Origin: Limnobacter litoralis
GTDB lineage: Bacteria; Pseudomonadota; Gammaproteobacteria; Burkholderiales; Burkholderiaceae_B
Direction: 5' to 3'
NCBI RefSeq assembly: GCF_030160455.1
Contig: NZ_BSOJ01000017.1
Span: 1-37,656, forward strand
Length of the DNA: 37,656 bases
Positions 1-7,694 of this stretch are shown piece after piece. The translations under genes were made by a program, and so were the position numbers. The notes below the pieces were generated by a model that had not been told where the DNA came from, did no database searches, and saw nothing but the letters and a program-made list of their open reading frames with translations. Within the stretch, counting starts at the first letter, position 1. Each line of letters starts with the position of its first letter.

Positions 1-131
1 TCTCCAAGCAGTTTGTTTGTTTCATCTGGACGCTGCTGATTGCGCGTCCTATGACTGCTTTACGCCACTGAAAAATGAAACTTGAGGGCAAGGTGTGAAA
101 AAAGTTCTGGCCATACAAAGTCTCTATAAAT

Positions 132-156
132 AGATTCATTTCAATTGAATCTTTTT
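132..156 (+). terminator. Possible weak terminator upstream of flhDC
   Basis: A 7-bp stem (AGATTCA / TGAATCT) with a 7-nt loop is followed directly by a short T-run. It could end a gene lying left of the window. The stem is AT-rich, so confidence is low. Confidence 0.3.
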
Positions 157-386
157 CGCCAGATTTCACAATTGTTGACTTTATCTTTCACTAGAACGAG
201 TCGTTAAGGACACATGGGGTAGCTACTTTTGGGGGGGGTTAGCCGTATTGGTTAAGCCCGTGTAAGGGGCTCCCTCATGCTGGTACTGTTGAGCGCTCCT
301 CGATATCCACACAATGGCTTCGTGTCATCCAAAGACCTACTTTTAAAGCAGCAAACGGATGACCGAAGGAATGGATTTAGGCCGCT

Positions 387-413
387 TAAAGATTTTGGGT
401 GACAAGCCGAAAA
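387..413 (+). promoter_or_regulatory. Sigma-28 (FliA) promoter upstream of flhD
   Basis: TAAAGATT at 387-394, an 11-bp spacer, and GCCGAAAA at 406-413 match the enterobacterial sigma-28 consensus TAAAGTTT-N11-GCCGATAA at 7 of 8 positions in each element. It lies about 80 bp before the flhD start. It would let FliA, encoded at 16104, activate the master operon. The sequence match is direct; function is inferred. Confidence 0.6.
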
Positions 414-491
414 TTCGTTCAAGGGGATTGTCGCTCTGCGGCAAACAGATTTGTGGTGCAGGGCATGCACAAATAGACGGAGGAACTGAAA

Positions 492-815
492 ATGAAAGGC
501 ACACGTTTACTGGATGAAATTCGCGAAACCAACCTGTCTTATCTGTTGCTGGCTCAGCAACTGATTCGTGAAGATCGCGCTGAAGCCACTTTTCGCTTGG
601 GCATCTCGGATGAGGTGGCTGATTTGATCGAATCGCTGACAACAGCACAGGTGCTGCGCATCGCCGCCAGCAACATGTTGATGTGTCGATTCCGGTTCGA
701 CGATGAAGTGGTCTGGAACCTGTTGACGAGTCACTCCAAAGACCGTTCAGTCTCTGGCATGCACGCCGCCATTCTGATGAGTGGCAAAGCAGCCGACGCA
801 AGCGCCTCAGTTTAA
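492..815 (+). CDS. flhD: Flagellar transcriptional activator FlhD
   Basis: FlhD is the DNA-complex partner of FlhC. The FlhD4C2 heterohexamer activates class II flagellar promoters with sigma-70. The 107-aa product aligns along its length with enterobacterial FlhD (about 116 aa), including the NLSYLLLAQ block near residue 14, the FRLGI block near 36 and the CRFRFDD block near 65. The start follows GGAGG with a 8-nt gap. flhC follows 37 bp downstream, so the two form the usual operon. The C-terminus is slightly shorter than in E. coli. Expression is probably driven from the long leader, including the sigma-28-like site at 387-413. Confidence 0.96.
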   Translation: MKGTRLLDEIRETNLSYLLLAQQLIREDRAEATFRLGISDEVADLIESLTTAQVLRIAASNMLMCRFRFDDEVVWNLLTSHSKDRSVSGMHAAILMSGKAADASASV

Positions 816-852
816 GGTCTTGCCAAACCAGTAAGAACGCCGGAGAACAATC

Positions 853-1416
853 ATGGCCAAAGTCAAATCAATCGTTTCAGAAGCTGCGCAAATTCAGTTG
901 GCTACAGAGCTGATCAATCTGGATGCACGCCTTCAGGTTCTGGAAAGTGAAACGCAGTTGTCTCGCGAACGTCTTCTCAAGCTGTACAAAGAGTTGAAAC
1001 ACAAGTCGCCACCCAAGGGCATGTTGCCCTTTTCAACCGACTGGTTTATGACCTGGCAGCCCAACATCCATTCTTCATTGTTCGTGAATATTTATCAGAC
1101 GCTGATTAAAAGCACCGACATTGAAGACATTGATGCCATCATCAAGGCTTACAAAATGTACCTTGAGCAGATCAATCAATTGGGCCTGCCTGATGTGCTC
1201 TCACTGACCCGCGCCTGGAGACTGGTGAAGTTTTTTGACGCCGGCATGCTGACAACTACTGGATGTGTAAAGTGCGATGGAAAATTTGTTGTGCACACCT
1301 TCGAGTTGGTGAATGATTACGTGTGTGGCCTGTGCAATATGCCATCACGCGCCGGTAAAACCCGGCAATCGCCCGCAGAGCGTTTCTTCAACGAAGAAGC
1401 CGCCTTGCACGAGTGA
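853..1416 (+). CDS. flhC: Flagellar transcriptional activator FlhC
   Basis: FlhC is the DNA-contacting, zinc-binding subunit of the FlhD4C2 master activator. The 187-aa length is typical. Four cysteines at about residues 138, 141, 158 and 161 form the conserved CxxC...CxxC zinc site, matching C137/C140/C157/C160 of E. coli. The central FSTDWFMTWQPNIHSSLF block is also characteristic. GGAG precedes the ATG. The gene is the last of the flhDC operon and is followed by a long hairpin and an intrinsic terminator. Confidence 0.96.
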   Translation: MAKVKSIVSEAAQIQLATELINLDARLQVLESETQLSRERLLKLYKELKHKSPPKGMLPFSTDWFMTWQPNIHSSLFVNIYQTLIKSTDIEDIDAIIKAYKMYLEQINQLGLPDVLSLTRAWRLVKFFDAGMLTTTGCVKCDGKFVVHTFELVNDYVCGLCNMPSRAGKTRQSPAERFFNEEAALHE

Positions 1417-1423
1417 AAGGTTT

Positions 1424-1495
1424 GCTCTCGTTGCGATAAAAAAGGTCCGGTAGCATCCTCCCACCCTCTGTCTCTTCCGGGTCTGCAACGAGAGC
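1424..1495 (+). other. Long hairpin in the 3' UTR of flhC
   Basis: GCTCTCGTTGC (1424-1434) pairs perfectly with GCAACGAGAGC (1485-1495), an 11-bp outer stem starting 8 bp after the flhC stop codon. An inner pairing of GGTCCGG with CCGGGTC (with wobbles) extends it. It lies just before the true terminator, so the flhDC transcript would carry a stable 72-nt 3' structure. It has no T-run of its own. No known RNA family was recognised. Confidence 0.5.
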
Positions 1496-1505
1496 TTCTT
1501 GATTT

Positions 1506-1540
1506 AAAAACGGCCAGCACACATTGCTGGCCGTTTTTTT
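1506..1540 (+). terminator. Rho-independent terminator of flhDC
   Basis: A perfect 10-bp stem, ACGGCCAGCA (1510-1519) with TGCTGGCCGT (1525-1534), has a 5-nt loop and is followed by a run of T to 1540. An A-run precedes the stem, so it could also act on the other strand. It separates flhDC from motAB. Confidence 0.9.
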
Positions 1541-1597
1541 CATCTCTACACCCCGTCCATTTCTCGAAGTCGCCCATAAAACACACTTTATTCAAGC

Positions 1598-1624
1598 AAA
1601 AGATTTTTCAGCTTTTGCCGACAA
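1598..1624 (+). promoter_or_regulatory. Sigma-28 (FliA) promoter of the motA-che operon
   Basis: AAAAGATT (1598-1605), an 11-bp spacer and GCCGACAA (1617-1624) match the sigma-28 consensus at 6/8 and 7/8 positions. The site lies 46 bp before the motA start and after the flhC terminator. mot and che operons are classic class III (FliA-dependent) genes, which supports the call. Confidence 0.65.
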
Positions 1625-1669
1625 TAAGAGTGTGGAAATTATCCTTTGCACTAGACAGAGACTCATCAC

Positions 1670-2533
1670 ATGTTCGTCATCATTGGTTATGTATTGGTAG
1701 TTGGCAGTGTGCTCGGCGGATTCGCAATGGCGGGTGGCCATCTGCATGTGCTGTTTCAGCCAGTCGAACTGATCATCATCGCGGGTGCAGCAACAGGCTC
1801 GTTGGTTGTTGGTAACACACCCAAGGTTTTGAAGGCCATTGGCAAGGCTTTGGGCTCGTGCTTTAAAAACACGGCTGTCACCAAAGCGTTTTACATGTCA
1901 CTGATGGCCCTGATGTTTGAGGTACTGACCAAGGTGCGCAAAGAAGGTTTGATGTCGATTGAATCCGACGTGGAAGAGCCTGAGCAAAGTACGATTTTTC
2001 AAAAATACCCCGAGGTACTGGCAGATCATCACATTGTTGAGTTTTTGACAGACTACCTGCGCTTGATGGTCAGCGGTAACTTGAATCCCATGGAAATCGA
2101 AAACCTGATGGATGGTGAACTTGAAACCCACCACCAGGAGGCCCATGTGCCTGCAGCTTCAGTCCAGACCATTGCCGATGGCCTGCCAGCCTTCGGTATT
2201 GTGGCAGCGGTGATGGGGGTGGTGCACGTGATGGGTTCAGTGGGGCAGGTCAGCAACGCCGAGCTGGGCAACATGATTGCTGCGGCGTTGGTGGGTACCT
2301 TCTTGGGCATTTTGCTGTCCTACGGGTTTATTGGCCCGCTGGCCTCATTGCTCAACCACAAAACCAACGAGAGTTCCAAGCCCTTCGAGTGCGTCAAGAC
2401 CACGCTGCTTGCAAGCTTGAATGGTTACTCCCCGGCTTTGGCCGTGGAGTTTGGTCGCAAAGTGCTTTATTCGACCGAACGCCCTTCTTTCATCGAGCTC
2501 GAAGAGCACGTGAAGAGCACGAAAGGGAAGTAA
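1670..2533 (+). CDS. motA: Flagellar motor stator protein MotA
   Basis: MotA is the inner-membrane stator subunit that couples proton flow through the MotA5B2 channel to torque on the rotor. The 287-aa product has four membrane segments: near residues 2-22, 33-51, about 170-190 and 200-222. A large cytoplasmic loop between segments 2 and 3 contains the conserved LMALMFEVLTKVRKEG block with the basic and acidic residues that contact FliG. The ELGNMIAAALVGTFLGILL motif near 200 is diagnostic. motB begins 3 bp after its stop, so the two are translationally coupled. Confidence 0.96.
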   Translation: MFVIIGYVLVVGSVLGGFAMAGGHLHVLFQPVELIIIAGAATGSLVVGNTPKVLKAIGKALGSCFKNTAVTKAFYMSLMALMFEVLTKVRKEGLMSIESDVEEPEQSTIFQKYPEVLADHHIVEFLTDYLRLMVSGNLNPMEIENLMDGELETHHQEAHVPAASVQTIADGLPAFGIVAAVMGVVHVMGSVGQVSNAELGNMIAAALVGTFLGILLSYGFIGPLASLLNHKTNESSKPFECVKTTLLASLNGYSPALAVEFGRKVLYSTERPSFIELEEHVKSTKGK

Positions 2534-2536
2534 GCC

Positions 2537-3514
2537 ATGGCCAAGGCAGAAGAGCAACGCCCGATCATCGTTGTCAAGAAGATCAAGAAGGGTGGTCATG
2601 GCCATCATGGCGGCGCCTGGAAGATTGCCTATGCCGATTTTGTGACTGCGATGATGGCTTTCTTTCTGTTGATGTGGCTGCTGGGCTCCACTTCGGAAGG
2701 GGACTTGAAAGGCATTTCGGATTACTTCAACTCGCCCCTTAAGGTTGCCTTGATGGGGGGAAGCGGATCAGGCACTGCTACCAGTGTAATAAACGCAGGT
2801 GGAACCGATTTGTCGAGGTCGGTTGGGCAGATTCAGCGGGGCAGAAATGACAGTGACAAATCCTACAAAGACACGTCACAGCCTTCGACCAACGCCAGCA
2901 AAGAGGCCTATGAAAAGGCCGAGGCAGCACGCTTAAATGAATTAAAGCAGGAAATAGAGCAGTTAATCGACAAATCGACTTTGATGAAAGCGTTTAAAAA
3001 TCAGATCAAGCTGGACATTACGCCAGAAGGTTTGAGGATTCAGATTGTGGATGCACAGAATCGGCCGATGTTTGATTCCGGCAGTGCGGCGCTGAAGGAC
3101 TACATGAAGGACATTCTGAAAAGCTTGACCAAAGTGTTGCTGGAAGTGCCCAACAGTTTGACGATTTCAGGGCACACCGACTCGGCCCCGTATGCCAACG
3201 GTGCCATGGGTTACAGCAACTGGGAATTGTCGGCTGATCGGGCCAATTCATGCCGCCGGGAAATGATGCACGACGGCATGCCTGAGGCCAAGGTGTTGCG
3301 AGTGGTTGGTTTAGCGTCGTCCGTGCCGATGGATGCCAAAGATCCAGCTGCAGCAGTGAATCGCCGGATCGCGATTGTAGTGATGAACAAACGTGCCGAG
3401 GACGCAGTAAGGGCCTCTGCCGAGGGTGGTGACACCAGCAAACCCCAAGTGGATTTGCCAGCCATCCCCCAATTGCAAAAATTGCCATTCGACAAGAATG
3501 GTTTGAACAAATGA
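2537..3514 (+). CDS. motB: Flagellar motor stator protein MotB
   Basis: MotB anchors the stator to peptidoglycan and carries the essential proton-binding aspartate. The 325-aa product has a basic cytoplasmic N-terminus rich in Lys, His and Gly, then one membrane helix (about 30-50). The invariant Asp is D34 in AYADFVTAMMAFFLLMWLL. A periplasmic plug and linker rich in Ser and Asn follow. An OmpA-like peptidoglycan-binding domain (about 150-285) includes SGHTDSAPYANG. Length and layout are normal for MotB. GGGAAG precedes the ATG. Confidence 0.96.
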   Translation: MAKAEEQRPIIVVKKIKKGGHGHHGGAWKIAYADFVTAMMAFFLLMWLLGSTSEGDLKGISDYFNSPLKVALMGGSGSGTATSVINAGGTDLSRSVGQIQRGRNDSDKSYKDTSQPSTNASKEAYEKAEAARLNELKQEIEQLIDKSTLMKAFKNQIKLDITPEGLRIQIVDAQNRPMFDSGSAALKDYMKDILKSLTKVLLEVPNSLTISGHTDSAPYANGAMGYSNWELSADRANSCRREMMHDGMPEAKVLRVVGLASSVPMDAKDPAAAVNRRIAIVVMNKRAEDAVRASAEGGDTSKPQVDLPAIPQLQKLPFDKNGLNK

Positions 3515-3533
3515 CTGTTAGGAGCAGCGAAAA

Positions 3534-4460
3534 ATGGACAACGATTACCGCTTGATGAACATGATCGACGAGAAGGCCAGACTGGCGGGTTCTAACAAAA
3601 TGGAACTGCTGCTGTTCTCGCTCGGCTCGACAGAGGTGTTCGGCATCAACGTGTTCAAGGTCAGGGAGGTGTGTGAAACGCTGCCCATTACCCGTACCCC
3701 GAACATGCCTGCGGGGGTCGAGGGCATTATTTCACTGCGCGGAAGCATCTTGCCGGTGATTGATCTGGCCTGCTGCTTGCGCATGGACAACGATCAACCC
3801 AAGACAAAGCTCATCATCACTGAGTTTTCATCACACACCCAGGCTTTTCTGGTTGAAGACGTTGACCGAATCGTCAGGGTGGACTGGGAGCAGGTGAAGT
3901 CGCCCCAATCGATTGGCCAATCTCAAAGCGCCATGATTACCGCGCTGACGGAGCTGGCCGAGGGCAAGCTGGTGTCAATTCTTGACGTTGAGCAGATTCT
4001 GGCCGAGGTCATCGGCGAGAGCGATGTCCCCGAAATGGAAAACCTGCGCTCAGACCATCCACACCCAGTCTTCTTTGCGGACGATTCCAACATGGCCCGC
4101 AAGAAGATCACCGAAGTGCTGGATCGCCTGCATCTGCCACACCAGTCAGCAACCAATGGCCGCGAAGCCTGGGAAAAGCTCAAAACCATCGCCAGCCGTG
4201 CTGAACAGGAACACCGTGACATCAAGGAAATCGTGTCACTGATTCTGGTGGATGCCGAGATGCCTGAAATGGACGGATATGTGTTGACACGCCACATCAA
4301 GGAAGACCCCCGATTCAAGGGCATTCCGGTTGTGATGCATTCCTCACTGTCTTCAGTCGCCAATAAAAAGCTGGGTCAACAAGTGGGCGTTGACGCCTAT
4401 GTTGGCAAGTTTCACCCCGAGGATCTCGCCGGCATGGTGACCTCGATGCTGCCCGCTTAA
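3534..4460 (+). CDS. cheV: Chemotaxis coupling protein CheV (CheW-receiver fusion)
   Basis: CheV couples chemoreceptors to CheA like CheW and carries its own receiver domain for phosphorylation-dependent adaptation. The 308-aa product has an N-terminal CheW domain (about 20-165; [11 protein letters not shown] and [13 protein letters not shown] motifs). A receiver domain follows (about 178-305), with acidic residues near the ADDSN motif and the phosphoacceptor D240 in [13 protein letters not shown]. It is the only CheW-type coupler encoded in the window and sits where cheW is expected, so it may be the main coupler of this cluster. A GGAG ribosome binding site supports the start. Confidence 0.93.
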   Translation: MDNDYRLMNMIDEKARLAGSNKMELLLFSLGSTEVFGINVFKVREVCETLPITRTPNMPAGVEGIISLRGSILPVIDLACCLRMDNDQPKTKLIITEFSSHTQAFLVEDVDRIVRVDWEQVKSPQSIGQSQSAMITALTELAEGKLVSILDVEQILAEVIGESDVPEMENLRSDHPHPVFFADDSNMARKKITEVLDRLHLPHQSATNGREAWEKLKTIASRAEQEHRDIKEIVSLILVDAEMPEMDGYVLTRHIKEDPRFKGIPVVMHSSLSSVANKKLGQQVGVDAYVGKFHPEDLAGMVTSMLPA

Positions 4461-4471
4461 AGGAGCAATTC

Positions 4472-4861
4472 ATGAACCCCGAAGATTTGAAAATCCTGAT
4501 TGTTGACGACTTCTCGACCATGCGTCGAATTGTTCGCAACCTGCTCAAGGAGATCGGCTACAACAACGCCGATGAAGCCGAAGACGGTGCTGTGGCCCTG
4601 AGCAAGCTCAGGAACGGCAACTTTAATTTCGTGGTCAGCGACATCAACATGCCCAACATGACTGGGTTTGAGCTGTTGCAGGCCATTCGGTCGGATGCCG
4701 GGCTGAAGCATTTGCCAGTGTTGCTGGTTACTGCTGAGGCCAAAAAAGAAGACATTGTGTTGGCCGCTCAGATGGGCGCCAGTGGCTACATTGTGAAGCC
4801 ATTTACCAAAGCAACGCTTGAAGAGAAATTCAACAAGATCGTTGCCAAGATGTCTGTTTAA
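4472..4861 (+). CDS. cheY: Chemotaxis response regulator CheY
   Basis: CheY is the single-domain response regulator that, once phosphorylated by CheA, binds FliM and switches rotation. The 129-aa product keeps all active-site residues at E. coli numbering: D12, D13, phosphoacceptor D57 ([10 protein letters not shown]), T87 and K109 (YIVKPF). It begins 11 bp after cheV and lies directly upstream of cheZ, the standard cheYZ pairing. Confidence 0.96.
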   Translation: MNPEDLKILIVDDFSTMRRIVRNLLKEIGYNNADEAEDGAVALSKLRNGNFNFVVSDINMPNMTGFELLQAIRSDAGLKHLPVLLVTAEAKKEDIVLAAQMGASGYIVKPFTKATLEEKFNKIVAKMSV

Positions 4862-4885
4862 AACCAATACAGTGAGGTCCAAAGG

Positions 4886-5698
4886 ATGAACCCTGAAAAC
4901 CTGAAAAGCGGCGACACCGACGATCTGGAAGCTTTGTTTGATCAAATCGCAGAGCAAAAAATCTGGGAGCAAGGCGATGACGAGCCTGCGCCAGCCACAG
5001 TACAAACCGCCGCACCCGCACCCGTTGCAGAGTCTGGCGGCGAGACACCCGTACGCACCGATTTGGGCGAAATGATCGCCAAAGGGTCTGAGGATCCTCT
5101 GGACGTGTTCCAGCGTGTGGGCATGCTGACCCGCAAACTGCACGATGCCTTGCGTGAGCTGGGCTATGACAAAAACGTTGAAACCGCCATCAATGGCTTG
5201 CCCGATGCCCGTGCCCGTTTGGCCTACATTGCCAACGTCACTGGCCAGGCTGCGGAGAAGGTGCTGAGTGCGGTTGAATCGAGCCAGAACCTGACCGACC
5301 AGATTTCAGAGCGTGCCGCCAAGCTGGATGCCCAGTGGGACAAGCTCTACAACCATCAGATGACCTTGGAAGAGTTCAAGGTACACACCCGCGAGAATCG
5401 TGAATTCATTCGCGATCTCACCCAGAAAAGTGGTGCCATCAATTCACACCTGACGGACATCATGATTGCGCAAGACTTCCACGACCTGACAGGTCAGGTG
5501 GTCAAGAAGATTGCAACCATGGCGCAAAATCTGGAAGAACAGCTGGTGCAGTTGCTGCTGGACACTACGCCGTCCGATCAGCGCAAACAGGTGCAGGACA
5601 CCTGGTTGAATGGACCGGTCATCAACCCCGAGGGTCGCAGCGACGTGTGCTCGAATCAAGGGCAGGTTGACGATCTACTGGAAAGCCTGGGCTTCTGA
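4886..5698 (+). CDS. cheZ: CheY-P phosphatase CheZ
   Basis: CheZ speeds dephosphorylation of CheY-P. The catalytic helix motif QDFHDLTGQVVKK lies at about 196-208, with D200 and Q204 equivalent to the catalytic D143 and Q147 of E. coli CheZ. The C-terminal CheY-binding helix QVDDLLESLGF is fully conserved. At 270 aa the protein is longer than E. coli CheZ (214 aa). The extra length is an Ala/Pro-rich N-terminal stretch (about 30-55) and extra sequence between the catalytic helix and the C-terminal peptide. Confidence 0.94.
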   Translation: MNPENLKSGDTDDLEALFDQIAEQKIWEQGDDEPAPATVQTAAPAPVAESGGETPVRTDLGEMIAKGSEDPLDVFQRVGMLTRKLHDALRELGYDKNVETAINGLPDARARLAYIANVTGQAAEKVLSAVESSQNLTDQISERAAKLDAQWDKLYNHQMTLEEFKVHTRENREFIRDLTQKSGAINSHLTDIMIAQDFHDLTGQVVKKIATMAQNLEEQLVQLLLDTTPSDQRKQVQDTWLNGPVINPEGRSDVCSNQGQVDDLLESLGF

Positions 5699-5727
5699 TA
5701 CAAGCACCGAACAAGCAGGAGCAAAAC

Positions 5728-7608
5728 ATGAGTGCATTCAGTGATGTCGAGTTGTTGCAGGATTTCCTGACAGAGGCAGGGGACTTGCTCGAAGACGTGG
5801 ACAGCAAACTGGTGGAGCTAGAACAAAGCCCCGAAGACGCCGATTTGTTGGCCACCGTGTTTCGCGGCTTTCACACCATCAAGGGCGGTGCAGGCTTTCT
5901 GGAAGCCACACACCTGGTGGAGTTGTGTCACAAAACCGAAAACCTGTTCGACAAGTTGCGCTCACGGGCGCTGGTGCTGAACGCCGACATGATGGACGTC
6001 ATTCTGGCCGCCACGGGTGAAGTACACCGCATGTTCGGCGAAATGCGCAACGGCCATCAGCCGGATGCTGCCCCCCAGGATCTGCTGGATAATCTGGAGC
6101 TGGCCATTGAAGGCCGCTACACCGGAGGAGGCTCGGACAGCCAAAACGCGCAATCGCCTGAGGTGGCTGAACCTGCGGCCACTCAGCCTGCAGTGGAATC
6201 AGAAAAACCCTCGCTTGCGCATTACGATGCCTCTGACATTCCTGTGGGCGAAGACGGAGACCTTGACTGGCCCGCGCTTTATGAAGCAGCCCTTGGAGAA
6301 CCGCCGCGTGAGCTTGAACAGGCCCGTTTGAGCGCTGAAATGGCCACCACTGCCGTGGCCAAACAATCGGCTGCTGCGGTGCGTCCAAAACCGGTCGACA
6401 AAAAGCCGAAGCCTGCGCCTGCGGCTGCCAGTGGCCCCGCCAAAGACGCCACCATTCGTGTAGACACAGCCCGCTTTGACCAAATTTTGAACCTCAGTGG
6501 TGAGATCGGCCTGACCAAAAACCGATTGAATTGCCTGTTTGAGTCCATCTCACGCGGCAATCCGTCTGAAGACACCATCAAGTCACTGGACACCGTGGTC
6601 AATCAGCTGGACATGTTGGTGTCTGATCTTCAGGCCGCCGTGATGAAAGCGCGTATGCAGCCTGTTGGCCGGGTGTTCCAGAAGTACAGCCGTTTGGCCC
6701 GTGACGTGGCCCGTCAGCTCGGCAAAGACGTGGAACTGGTTATTGAGGGTGCAGAAACCGAAGTCGACAAAACCATTCTTGAAGAATTGAACGACCCATT
6801 GGTGCACCTGGTGCGCAACGCGGTTGATCACGGCATTGAGACCATTGAGCACCGTCGCGAATGCAACAAAAACCCCAAGGGCACCGTGCATTTGTCGGCT
6901 CGTCAGACCGGCGACCACATTGTGATCGAGATCAAGGACGATGGCCGCGGCATGAACGCCGAGGTGCTCCGTCAAAAGGCTATGGACAAAGGCCTGATCA
7001 GCATGGAAGAAGCCAGCCAGCTGACTCCGAAAGAGTGTCTGATGCTGATTTTCCTGCCTGGTTTCTCCACCAAAGACCAGATCTCCGACATTTCTGGACG
7101 CGGCGTGGGCATGGACGTGGTGAAAACCAACATTCAGCGTCTGAACGGTCGAATCGACATTGAATCTGAGCTGGATCAAGGCTCGAGAATCACCATTTCA
7201 CTGCCATTGACCCTGGCCATTTTGCCGGTGTTGATGCTGAAACTGGAAGAGCAGATTTATTCACTGCCGCTGTCCTGTGTTCGCGAAATCATTCCAATTG
7301 AAGAAGACAAGATTCAAAAAGTCAGTGGCAAACCCAATCTCGTGGTTCGTGGTGAAGTGATTCCCCTGCTCGACCTGGCCACATTGATTGGCCGGCCAAC
7401 CAGCCCCGGCCCGAAGGTAGGCGTGTTGACCCTGAGCGGTAACAAAGCCTGCATTCTTGCGGTGGACACTCTGGTGGGCCAAGACGAAGTCATGATCAAA
7501 CCCCTGGAAGGGGTCAAACCAAAAGGCGTGGCGGGCGCAACCCTGTCAGGCGAAGGTTTATTGGTGTTGGTGCTTGAAATCCGGGAGCTGCTGGAAGGCG
7601 TGATTTGA
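5728..7608 (+). CDS. cheA: Chemotaxis histidine kinase CheA
   Basis: CheA is the receptor-controlled kinase that phosphorylates CheY, CheV and CheB. The 626-aa product has an HPt domain (about 1-105) with phospho-His H49 in FRGFHTIKGGAGF. A low-complexity Ala/Pro-rich linker follows (about 130-235), then the dimerisation domain from about 240 (RVDTARFDQILNLSGEIG). The HATPase domain includes the N-box VRNAVDHGIE near 358 and the G boxes DDGRGM and SGRGVGMDVV. A C-terminal CheW-like domain runs from about 495. I could not see a clear P2 (CheY/CheB-docking) domain in the linker. Confidence 0.96.
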   Translation: MSAFSDVELLQDFLTEAGDLLEDVDSKLVELEQSPEDADLLATVFRGFHTIKGGAGFLEATHLVELCHKTENLFDKLRSRALVLNADMMDVILAATGEVHRMFGEMRNGHQPDAAPQDLLDNLELAIEGRYTGGGSDSQNAQSPEVAEPAATQPAVESEKPSLAHYDASDIPVGEDGDLDWPALYEAALGEPPRELEQARLSAEMATTAVAKQSAAAVRPKPVDKKPKPAPAAASGPAKDATIRVDTARFDQILNLSGEIGLTKNRLNCLFESISRGNPSEDTIKSLDTVVNQLDMLVSDLQAAVMKARMQPVGRVFQKYSRLARDVARQLGKDVELVIEGAETEVDKTILEELNDPLVHLVRNAVDHGIETIEHRRECNKNPKGTVHLSARQTGDHIVIEIKDDGRGMNAEVLRQKAMDKGLISMEEASQLTPKECLMLIFLPGFSTKDQISDISGRGVGMDVVKTNIQRLNGRIDIESELDQGSRITISLPLTLAILPVLMLKLEEQIYSLPLSCVREIIPIEEDKIQKVSGKPNLVVRGEVIPLLDLATLIGRPTSPGPKVGVLTLSGNKACILAVDTLVGQDEVMIKPLEGVKPKGVAGATLSGEGLLVLVLEIRELLEGVI

Positions 7609-7694
7609 AGACAAGCGTTGTTTGAACGACCGGGAGCCCACAAAGAGGGGCCCTGGACACAAAGAACCCGAGAGGTTCTGGATTGGAGAATAAA

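Larger units (their letters stand above)
1..491. other. Non-coding leader upstream of flhDC
   Basis: I find no convincing gene here. The short open frames on either strand lack ribosome binding sites and family resemblance. The stretch holds a weak hairpin with a T-run (132-156), a run of eight G (231-238), several small GC hairpins around 262-300, and a sigma-28-like promoter (387-413). It ends in a good ribosome binding site, GGAGG at 479-483, for flhD. Long regulated leaders are usual for flhDC operons, so this is best read as the master-operon control region. I recognised no known riboswitch. Confidence 0.7.

Noticed and set aside
2-88. Open stretch at the left edge that could be the end of an upstream gene
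   Set aside because: About 28 codons with no recognisable motif; it cannot be supported.
175-203. TTGACT at 175-180 as a sigma-70 promoter of flhDC
   Set aside because: No acceptable -10 element lies 16-18 bp downstream.
240-300. Riboswitch in the flhDC leader
   Set aside because: Only short GC hairpins are seen; no conserved core of a known riboswitch class was recognised.
343-801. 152-aa minus-strand frame over the flhD leader and flhD
   Set aside because: It is antisense to flhD with cysteine- and proline-rich composition typical of shadow frames, and has no start signal.
1317-1595. 92-aa minus-strand frame over the end of flhC and its terminator
   Set aside because: It crosses a strong intrinsic terminator and the long hairpin and has no family resemblance.
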